11,308 bases of DNA from an uncultured bacterium (GTDB lineage: Bacteria; Verrucomicrobiota; Verrucomicrobiia; Opitutales; Intestinicryptomonadaceae), in assembly GCA_905214995.1 (NCBI GenBank), contig CAJMOT010000074.1, positions 1 through 11,308 of the forward strand. Reading direction: 5' to 3'. The position numbers were made by a program, and so were the translations under genes. This document shows, one piece after another, positions 4,995-9,987 of the stretch. Position 1 is the first letter of the stretch. Every line of letters starts with the position of its first letter. The notes below the pieces were generated by a model. It saw nothing but the letters and a program-made list of their open reading frames with translations, was not told the origin of the DNA and did no database searches.

Positions 4995-7783
4995 ATGCTT
5001 TGCGACATTGCTTTTTTGCACCGCGGGCAGATTCCGTCCCCGGGGAGGTCCGGCAGAACCCTCCAACACCTGGAGCATCTGCGCCCTTCGGCTTTCGCGG
5101 CGCGGACTCTCGGGGTTTCAAAGTCGCCCTCCGAAACTTTCACGGAGGAGACTATGAATATCTCCGGCAGATTGGCGGAAAATTCGCGCAGGGCTTTCGC
5201 CTCGGGCGAGCCCGCGCCGGCTTCGATTTCTATTTCGGCCTCGAGGCTCTTGCCTATTTCCTTGCCCTGGCGCAGCTTTTCTAGCTCCTCATTGGCCTTT
5301 TCTCGCAGTGCGAGGATTTTCTCCACGCCCGCGCAGGCTTCTTCGTCCAGGTATTCTTCGCCGATTTTCGGCCAGTCTTGCAGGTGCACGGAATTTTCGG
5401 AAAATTCCGCGCCGTTTTTAAACGAGAACGCCTCGTCCGCGGTGAAGGTGAGAATCGGGGCCGCCGCTTTTATGAGGGCGTCGCTTATGATGTCTATGGC
5501 AGTCTGCGACGAGCGGCGCTCGGGGGAGTTTGCGGCATAGGTGTAGAGCCTGTCTTTCAGAATGTCGTGGTACACGCGCGACAGCGTCACGCCGCAGAAG
5601 TTGTCGAGCAGCTTGTAGACTTTGTGGAATTCGTAGGCGTCGTAGGCCTTTTCCGCCTCTTCAAGGAATTTGGCGGCCTTGAATATCGCCCACTTGTCGA
5701 GCGCGTCGAGCTTTTCGGGCGGGACGGCGTCGCTGGCGCGGTCGAAGTCGTAGAGGTTCCCGAGCTGGTACATTATGGTGTTGCGCACGCCGCGGTAGGC
5801 GTTGGCGATGTGCGAGAGTATGTCTTCGGAAATCGGAATGTCGTTCTGGTAGTCCACCGAGCTTATCCAGAGGCGCACGATGTCCGCGCCCCATTTCCCG
5901 ACGTACATGTCGGAGGTCTGCGGCTTGCCGTCGCTGGACTTTGAAATCTTCTTGCGGTCCTGCCCCACGACGAACCCGTGCGTTATCACTTTTTTGTACG
6001 GAGCCTCTCCGCGCGCGGCCACCGCCGTCCAGAGGGAGCTCTGGAACCAGCCCCTGTGTTGGTCGGAGCCTTCCAGATAGAGGTCGGCGGGCCAGCTGAG
6101 GTCGGGGTTGCGCATGAGGGTCGCGATGTGGCTCGTGCCGGAGTCTATCCAGACGTCGAGGGTGTCGGAGCTCTTGCGGAGCTTGTCGGGCGACGGCCAG
6201 TTCGGGGGCAGGGGCGCGCCGTCGAGAATTTCGGCGGCTGATAGGCTGTACCACATGTTGGTTCCGAGCGTCTCCACTTTGCCGGCGACGAATTTGACAA
6301 CTCCGGCGTCGAGGTAGGCCGCGCCGTCCTCGCCGTAGAAGGCGGGAATGGGCACGCCCCATGAGCGCTGCCTTGAAATGCACCAGTCGGGGCGCGACTC
6401 CACTGCGCCCCTGATCCGGTTCTCTCCGCGCGCGGGCAGCCATTCGACTTTCGATATGGCGTCCAGAGCCTCTTTGCGCAGGCCGTCCTTGTCGAGCGAC
6501 ACGAACCACTGGTCCATCGCCCTGAATATCACGGGCGTCTTGGAGCGCCAGCAGTGCGGGTACTGGTGGACGATCTCCGCCGATTTCAGCAGCGAGCCGT
6601 TGGAGGATATTATCCCGAGAACCTTTTCGTTTGCCTGGCTCTTGCCCGAGGAATTTTCAAGGACGCTCAGGCCGACGAGTTCGGCGGGCACCCGTCCGTC
6701 GTCGGCGTATTTGCCGTCGTCGTCGATGGGGGAATAGATTTCGAGGCCGTTGTCGAGCCCGACCTGATAGTCTTCGAGCCCGTGGCCGGGCGCGATGTGC
6801 ACGACGCCCGTGCCGGAGTCGGTCGTCACGTAGCGCGCGCAGAACACTTTGCTCTTGCGGCTTATGAAAGGGTGATAGGCGGCGATCCCCTCAATGTCGG
6901 AGCCCTTGCCGAGCGGCGAGACTTTCGCGCCGTCGAGATCGCAGTCTTTTATGAAAGAGTCCGCGAGCGGCAGGGCGACTATGAATGTTCTGCCGCCCGC
7001 CGAAACCGCGCAGTATTCCACGTCGGGGTTTACCGCCATCGCGAGGTTGGAGGGCAGAGTCCACGGGGTCGTCGTCCATATGACGATTTCCGCGCCCGAA
7101 AGCCCGAGGCGTTTGTTTGATTCTTCGTCGAGCTTGAAAGCCACCCATATCGAGGTGCTGACGTGTTCGGCGTACTCGATTTCCGCCTCCGCCAGAGCCG
7201 TCGCGCAGGGGATCGACCAGTAAACGGGCTTCTTGCTGCGGTAGACGAGGCCCCTTTCGACGAACGCCGCGAACGTCCGCAGAATGTCGGCTTCGTATGC
7301 GGGATTTTTTGTCTTGTATTCGTTTTCCCAATCGGCGAGCACGCCGAGGCGCTCGAACTGCGCGCGCTGCCTCTCTATGAAGGACTCCGAAAATTTCGCG
7401 CACTCCTCGCGCAGCTGGGGTATGTCGAGCTCCCTCTTGTCTTTGCGCAGCTGCTTCACGACCTTGTGCTCGATCGGCAGCCCGTGACAGTCCCAACCCG
7501 GGACGTAGGGGGTCGCGAAGCCCCTCATCGTCTTGTAGCGCAGTATGGCGTCTTTCAGAATCTTGTTGAGCGCCGTTCCGATGTGCACGTCGCCGTTGGT
7601 GAACGGCGGGCCGTCGTGCAGGACGAATTTCGGGGCGCCCGCGCGCGCCTTTTGAATTTTTTTGTACAGTCCGGTTTTCTTCCAGTGCTCTATGCGCGCG
7701 GGCTCGCGCCTCACGAGGTCGCCGCGCATGGGGAATTTTGTGTTGGGAAGGTTTAGGGAACTCTTGAAGTCTGCTTCCGGCAT
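4991..7783 (-). CDS. ileS: Isoleucyl-tRNA synthetase
   Basis: 930 residues, the normal bacterial length. Class Ia aminoacyl-tRNA synthetase that charges tRNA-Ile in the cytoplasm. The catalytic HIGH motif appears as HIGT (67-70) inside DGPPFTNGDVHIGTALNKIL, and KMSKS as KISKS (612-616). PGWDCHGLPIE follows the first motif. The CP1 editing domain shows TTTPWTLPSN and TTDSGTGVVHIAPGHGLEDY, the parts that hydrolyse mischarged valine. DVWIDSG and DQHRGWFQSSL are the usual active-site blocks. The C-terminal zinc ribbon is complete, with C903, C906, C919 and C922. The ATG at 7783 gives the expected MPEADFKSSLNLPNTKFPMR start and has no strong Shine-Dalgarno sequence. It lies 67 bp after the coiled-coil gene and overlaps the DksA-like gene by 4 bp. 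No leader resembling a T-box was seen. Confidence 0.98.
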   Translation of the reverse strand: MPEADFKSSLNLPNTKFPMRGDLVRREPARIEHWKKTGLYKKIQKARAGAPKFVLHDGPPFTNGDVHIGTALNKILKDAILRYKTMRGFATPYVPGWDCHGLPIEHKVVKQLRKDKRELDIPQLREECAKFSESFIERQRAQFERLGVLADWENEYKTKNPAYEADILRTFAAFVERGLVYRSKKPVYWSIPCATALAEAEIEYAEHVSTSIWVAFKLDEESNKRLGLSGAEIVIWTTTPWTLPSNLAMAVNPDVEYCAVSAGGRTFIVALPLADSFIKDCDLDGAKVSPLGKGSDIEGIAAYHPFISRKSKVFCARYVTTDSGTGVVHIAPGHGLEDYQVGLDNGLEIYSPIDDDGKYADDGRVPAELVGLSVLENSSGKSQANEKVLGIISSNGSLLKSAEIVHQYPHCWRSKTPVIFRAMDQWFVSLDKDGLRKEALDAISKVEWLPARGENRIRGAVESRPDWCISRQRSWGVPIPAFYGEDGAAYLDAGVVKFVAGKVETLGTNMWYSLSAAEILDGAPLPPNWPSPDKLRKSSDTLDVWIDSGTSHIATLMRNPDLSWPADLYLEGSDQHRGWFQSSLWTAVAARGEAPYKKVITHGFVVGQDRKKISKSSDGKPQTSDMYVGKWGADIVRLWISSVDYQNDIPISEDILSHIANAYRGVRNTIMYQLGNLYDFDRASDAVPPEKLDALDKWAIFKAAKFLEEAEKAYDAYEFHKVYKLLDNFCGVTLSRVYHDILKDRLYTYAANSPERRSSQTAIDIISDALIKAAAPILTFTADEAFSFKNGAEFSENSVHLQDWPKIGEEYLDEEACAGVEKILALREKANEELEKLRQGKEIGKSLEAEIEIEAGAGSPEAKALREFSANLPEIFIVSSVKVSEGDFETPRVRAAKAEGRRCSRCWRVLPDLPGDGICPRCKKAMSQSI

Positions 7784-7850
7784 TTTTCAGTGTGTGTGAT
7801 TTGCGCGCCGCGCTGCGCGCGCGACGCCGTTAAACGGCATTGGGTTGCGG

Positions 7851-8231
7851 TCAGAACGGGAACATGTGAAAGCCGCCGTCCTCGGATTCCTTTTCGGAGA
7901 TGCGCTCTTCGGTCTTGCGCTCGACTTCCGCCGCCCTCTCTTTGGAATCCCTCGCCTCCGGGACCTCGATTTCGGCGGAGGCCGCGGCGAGCTTGGCGGA
8001 GCGCAGGCGTTTTTTCAGGGCGCGGTTTTCCGCGCGTATTTTGGAGATTATCTCGGCGTCGAACTTCGCCTGCTCCGAAATTTTGGCTTTGAGCTGCGCC
8101 ACCTGCTCTTCGAGGGCTTTTACGCGCTCTTTGAGCGCGGCTGCGGATTCCGAACCTTCCGCGGCGAACGCGCCCGAACCCAAAGCGGACAGCGCGGCCA
8201 ACATCGCTATTGTCGAGGCAAATTTTTTCAT
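7851..8231 (-). CDS. Small exported coiled-coil protein
   Basis: 126 residues. A signal peptide of about 23 residues ends in GSGAFA before AEGSES, so the protein should be periplasmic or surface-located. Residues about 29-83 form a strong heptad-patterned helix (LKERVKALEEQVAQLKAKIS...), followed by a second charged helical stretch (about 92-116, many Glu/Lys/Arg). The end is an unusual aromatic tail, GGFHMFPF, with no membrane anchor and no lipobox. It is not recognised as a named family; it resembles the many small periplasmic coiled-coil proteins with Lpp- or tropomyosin-like helices. ATG at 8231 chosen because it begins the signal peptide; the same frame extends upstream but through non-protein-like, promoter-containing sequence. 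First gene of the cluster leading to ileS, driven by the promoter at 8270-8298. Confidence 0.75.
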   Translation of the reverse strand: MKKFASTIAMLAALSALGSGAFAAEGSESAAALKERVKALEEQVAQLKAKISEQAKFDAEIISKIRAENRALKKRLRSAKLAAASAEIEVPEARDSKERAAEVERKTEERISEKESEDGGFHMFPF

Positions 8232-8269
8232 GGCGCAAAAATCAAACAGAAGACGGAGCGGTTTGCAAC

Positions 8270-8298
8270 TTTTTATTGAATTGCCTTTTCGGAGGCAA
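8270..8298 (-). promoter_or_regulatory. Promoter of the coiled-coil/ileS operon
   Basis: Minus strand: TTGCCT (8298-8293), 17 bases, TAAAAA (8275-8270). The start is expected near 8263, with a leader of about 32 bases to the ATG at 8231. The -35 box sits in one arm of the inverted repeat 8280-8299. Same -10 hexamer and spacing as the PEP-CTERM promoter at 2079-2107. Confidence 0.5.
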
Positions 8299-8299
8299 T
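8280..8299. repeat. Inverted repeat in a divergent promoter region (possible operator)
   Basis: Perfect 7-bp arms ATTGCCT (8280-8286) and AGGCAAT (8293-8299) around six bases. Each arm contains TTGCCT read outward on its own strand, that is, a -35-like box for each divergent gene. A second, mutually exclusive hairpin is GGAGG (8291-8295) with CCTCC (8300-8304) around CAAT. The layout would suit a dimeric regulator controlling both directions; no regulator gene is adjacent. Confidence 0.45.
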
Positions 8300-8309
8300 C
8301 CTCCAATAT
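8281..8309 (+). promoter_or_regulatory. Weak candidate promoter of the small lipoprotein gene
   Basis: TTGCCT (8281-8286), a 17-base spacer, then CAATAT (8304-8309), only three of six matches to the -10 consensus. If used, the transcript would begin about at 8316, almost at the ATG (8319), giving a leaderless or near-leaderless message. This fits the lack of a properly spaced Shine-Dalgarno sequence: GGGCGAG abuts the ATG too closely and GGAGG is 24-28 bases away. Confidence 0.25.
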
Positions 8310-8318
8310 CGGGCGAGT

Positions 8319-8438
8319 ATGAAAAAATTGACCCTCATAATCGCAATCGCGGCCGTTGCCCTGTTTCTCGGCGGCTGCTCCACCACAAACGAAAGCGGCG
8401 TTGAAATCAGCAAGGGCTGGTTTGCCATGGCTCAATAG
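8319..8438 (+). CDS. Very small lipoprotein (39-residue precursor)
   Basis: The precursor has a lysine start (MKK), a hydrophobic core (LTLIIAIAAVALF) and a canonical lipobox LGGC with the cysteine at residue 20, followed by STTNESGVEISKGWFAMAQ and TAG. After lipidation, cleavage by signal peptidase II (encoded here at 3273) would leave a 20-residue lipopeptide. Residue 21 is Ser rather than Asp, so by the enterobacterial +2 rule it would go to the outer membrane; whether this rule holds in this lineage is unknown. It is transcribed divergently from the coiled-coil/ileS cluster. In size it resembles entericidin-like or other short lipoproteins but shares no clear family motif. It is easily missed by gene callers with a length cut-off. 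Confidence 0.8.
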   Translation: MKKLTLIIAIAAVALFLGGCSTTNESGVEISKGWFAMAQ

Positions 8439-8568
8439 TTTTGGCGCGTAGCTGCGTCGGAAACGCCGTGAAACCGCTCGCGGCCGAATGTGCCGTGCAG
8501 GGATTTTTGGGAATAGCGCAGGAAACCCCGTTGCGCGGGCGGTGGGCGCAAGCGGCTCGCCATTTTCA

Positions 8569-8601
8569 GCGGGCGCGGCGGTTTTGTCCGTCCGCGCCCG
8601 C
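8569..8601. repeat. Strong GC hairpin without a U-run
   Basis: GCGGGCGCGG (8569-8578) pairs perfectly with CCGCGCCCGC (8592-8601). The stem extends inward by CGG/CCG after a one-base bulge, leaving a TTTTGT loop. It begins 130 bases after the stop of the small lipoprotein gene and could end that transcript or protect its 3' end, but neither strand has the T-tract of a standard terminator. Confidence 0.5.
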
Positions 8602-8853
8602 ATTTCGCCGTGAATTCCGAAGGTTTTTTCTTCATAAGCGCGTTTGCATTTATGTGAAATCAGATTTCCGGAGGGCGCCAGTCCTTTCGCGGGGATGGGC
8701 ATGTCGGGAAATTCCGGGGGATTGGACCGATTCCGCAATCGCGGCCGCAAACGGCGCGGAACGCGGAAAAAAGGCGAATGCGATAAGGGGAGGTTCGCGG
8801 TTGCGACTGCGCGATCGTGCAGGGCGACATTTCGCGGAGAGGGCAGAAACCCC

Positions 8854-8906
8854 GAGGGCCGTTATAATACCGTGGGTTTTAGAATCGTAAGAGGGCCGAT
8901 ATAAAT
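8854..8906 (+). repeat. Two copies of a GAGGGCCG-(T/A)-TATAA element 37 bp apart
   Basis: GAGGGCCGTTATAAT (8854-8868) and GAGGGCCGATATAAA (8891-8905) agree at 13 of 15 positions. The first contains a perfect TATAAT (8863-8868), but no -35-like hexamer lies 16-18 bases upstream. It could be a duplicated -10 region or a binding-site pair. Confidence 0.4.
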
Positions 8907-9016
8907 CTCCGCAATTTCGACTCCCGCCGCGCATTTCGGATTGCGGGCGCAAAAAAATGCGGGGAAGTTTTCCCTCCCGAGCCGTCTGACAGGTTCCGCG
9001 GCGTCTCCGCGCAATA

Positions 9017-9130
9017 TGGCGCATGCGCCAAACGAAACGAAATTCTCGTTTCCTCGCGCCGTATGCCGCATTTTGCCCCGAGAGATCTCAAACCTGCGGA
9101 TGCGCTCCGCAAGATTTCTGCGGGACGCAG
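9017..9130. other. Cluster of four adjacent stems; possible structured RNA or palindromic-element block
   Basis: In order: the perfect palindrome TGGCGCATGCGCCA (9017-9030); GAAACGA (9034-9040) with TCGTTTC (9046-9052), loop AATTC; TGCGGA (9095-9100) with TCCGCA (9106-9111), loop TGCGC; CTGCG (9118-9122) with CGCAG (9126-9130), loop GGA. The terminator stem at 9151-9174 follows directly. Read on the plus strand, this is a run of short hairpins ending in a terminator with a U-run, the general plan of a small non-coding RNA. No known RNA family motif was recognised. Confidence 0.3.
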
Positions 9131-9150
9131 ACCCGCGCCAAAAAAGGAAA

Positions 9151-9180
9151 GGTGCGCCCAGCGAAAGGCGCACCCGTTTT
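9151..9180 (-). terminator. Rho-independent terminator after the CBM-like gene, probably bidirectional
   Basis: GGTGCGCC (9151-9158) pairs with GGCGCACC (9167-9174) around an 8-base loop. On the minus strand the stem is followed by TTTCCTTTTTT (9150-9140) and lies about 30 bases past the stop of the 9206 gene. On the plus strand it is followed by CGTTTTTAG, so it could also stop transcription coming from 8440-9150. Confidence 0.8.
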
Positions 9181-9205
9181 TAGCTTCTGTTTTATGTGAG
9201 AAATT

Positions 9206-9601
9206 TCAGAACTTCGGGTGGCAGATGATAGTGTCGCCCGCCGCGACGACGGCGTCTTCCCCCTCGCTCCAGACTGAATCGTTCACGAGGACTTTGAAAG
9301 TGACGTTTCCCTTCGGAACGGACTGTTCCCAGAGCCATTCGTCTTCGCCGACGCATTGCATCGGGACGCCGGCGTTCCAGTCGAGGCCGCCGCCGAGTCC
9401 GCGAATAAACAGCTGGTTTCCCCAGCCGGCGTCATACTTGGCGATGACCCTCGTAAGCTTTCTTCCGGACGGAGATTTGCAAGCTCCGCCGGATTTGCAC
9501 GCGCAATCCTGAGCTTTCGCCGCCGCTTTTTGGGAAACCGGAGCTTTCTTGGCAACGGTCTTGGTTGTTGCTTTTTTAGCTGTCTTTTTTGTGGCAGACA
9601 T
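9206..9601 (-). CDS. Small protein with Lys/Ala-rich tail and isoamylase-N/CBM48-like domain
   Basis: 131 residues. Residues 1-30 are a Lys/Ala/Thr repeat (TKKTAKKATTK...), histone-tail-like, with no signal peptide, so the protein is probably cytoplasmic. A short cysteine cluster follows (C33, C35, C41). Residues about 48-131 form one beta-sandwich-like domain: AGWGNQLFIRGLGGGLDWNA, then WLWEQSVPKGNVTFKVLVND and SVWSEGEDAVV. The pattern (G.G..L.W..G, aromatic centre, F.vLvND..WS.GeD) resembles early-set/CBM20-CBM48 domains that bind starch or glycogen, but no enzyme domain follows. Similar stand-alone proteins are, as far as I recall, common in Verrucomicrobiota. ATG with a strong Shine-Dalgarno sequence (AAAGGAGA), promoter at 9658-9687 and terminator at 9151-9180, so monocistronic. 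Glycan binding is inferred, not shown. Confidence 0.8.
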   Translation of the reverse strand: MSATKKTAKKATTKTVAKKAPVSQKAAAKAQDCACKSGGACKSPSGRKLTRVIAKYDAGWGNQLFIRGLGGGLDWNAGVPMQCVGEDEWLWEQSVPKGNVTFKVLVNDSVWSEGEDAVVAAGDTIICHPKF

Positions 9602-9608
9602 TTGGGTT

Positions 9609-9613
9609 CTCCT
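9609..9613 (-). promoter_or_regulatory. Strong Shine-Dalgarno site of the CBM-like gene
   Basis: AGGAG within AAAGGAGA, 7 bases before the ATG at 9601. It fixes this start codon and is the best ribosome-binding site in the window; most other genes here show none. Confidence 0.8.
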
Positions 9614-9657
9614 TTCCAGATAAAGAAATTTATTAGATCTCTTTAATTCTTATGCGT

Positions 9658-9687
9658 ATTATCTTCCGACGGCGCAAAACAAATCAA
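9658..9687 (-). promoter_or_regulatory. Promoter of the CBM-like gene
   Basis: Minus strand: TTGATT (9687-9682), an 18-base spacer, GATAAT (9663-9658). The start is expected near 9651, giving a leader of about 50 bases that carries the Shine-Dalgarno site. The box lies in an AT-rich divergent spacer. Confidence 0.5.
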
Positions 9688-9774
9688 GCATTAAATTTTT
9701 TTATTTCGGAGGCGCGATCGGCCTTTAAAGTTTGCGCCATTTATATCGGATTAAACGCGAAAATCTTTAAATTG

Positions 9775-9793
9775 TTTCATGCGGCGTATGAAA
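9775..9793. repeat. Inverted repeat, possible operator
   Basis: TTTCAT (9775-9780) and ATGAAA (9788-9793) around 7 bases, about centred between the divergent genes. The arms are short, so chance cannot be excluded. Confidence 0.3.
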
Positions 9794-9928
9794 TTCGCGG
9801 GGGAGTGGGAGGGCTAATGGGCGATTTTGCGCGGGCGGTTTGGAAGTGGAGGAGGGGGGGCTTTCGGAAATCGGGAAAGGCGCGAAATTGAATTGGAAGA
9901 AGGAGATGATTCTGTAAAAAAAAATAGA

Positions 9929-9955
9929 TTGACATAGTTAAGGCTCTTATATATG
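9929..9955 (+). promoter_or_regulatory. Candidate promoter of the second beta-rich exported protein gene
   Basis: A perfect TTGACA (9929-9934) is followed by a TA-rich stretch: TATATG at 9950-9955 gives a 15-base spacer, and a 17-base spacer gives the poorer TATGCC. The start is expected around 9962, with a leader of about 26 bases and no Shine-Dalgarno sequence. The distance from the -35 box to the ATG (59 bases) is close to that of the paralogous gene at 2045 (62 bases). Confidence 0.45.
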
Positions 9956-9987
9956 CCAATTAAAAAATTAATTCCAATCCGCTTTCT

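Larger units (their letters stand above)
8439..9205. other. Gene-free stretch rich in inverted repeats
   Basis: No believable gene was found in about 770 bases. Several frames are open on both strands (for example 8441-8890 plus and 8862-9173 minus), but they are Arg/Ala-rich, overlap each other, lack ribosome binding sites and resemble no family. What the stretch holds is structure: hairpins at 8531-8551, 8569-8601, 8930-8961 and 8962-8974, a near-palindrome at 8807-8822, a direct repeat at 8854-8906, a cluster of stems at 9017-9130 and a terminator at 9151-9180. It could be a non-coding RNA locus or the decayed remains of a gene. Confidence 0.55.
9602..9987. other. Divergent intergenic region, AT-richer than its surroundings
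   Basis: 386 bases between two divergent genes. It holds the minus promoter (9658-9687), an inverted repeat (9775-9793), a purine-rich run with a 7-G tract (about 9840-9915) and a plus-strand promoter candidate (9929-9955). Short plus-strand frames here (for example 9652-9891) have no ribosome binding site and no family resemblance. Confidence 0.6.

Noticed and set aside
4995..5078. Upstream in-frame ATG extending the DksA-like protein by 28 residues
   Set aside because: The extension lies inside ileS coding sequence and looks unlike the tail. The ATG at 4994 overlaps the ileS stop as ATGA, a typical coupled start.
4294..5157. Long plus-strand open frame of 287 codons, rich in Phe, Ala and Gly
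   Set aside because: It is the antisense of the Lys/Ala-rich DksA-like gene. The repeated Lys and Ala codons read backwards give Phe and Gly/Ala, so the open frame is a composition artefact.
7163..7756. Plus-strand open frames opposite ileS
   Set aside because: They are shadows of a strongly conserved synthetase gene; high GC makes the opposite strand open.
7826..7838. GCCGT-TAA-ACGGC hairpin between the coiled-coil gene and ileS
   Set aside because: The stem is only 5 bp and has no U-run; too weak to call a terminator inside an apparent operon.
8441..8890. Plus-strand open frame of 149 codons in the gene-free stretch
   Set aside because: Arg/Ala-rich composition, overlap with several other open frames, no ribosome binding site and no recognisable domain. 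Open frames of this length are expected in GC-rich DNA.
8955..9005. Minus-strand GAACCTGTCAG...GGGAGGGA, faintly like the conserved loop of signal recognition particle RNA
   Set aside because: Only the first ten or so bases fit; the opposing AGCAG side and the closing tetraloop stem are missing.
8862..9173. Minus-strand open frame of 103 codons
   Set aside because: It crosses the terminator stem and several palindromes, has no ribosome binding site, and its sequence looks random.
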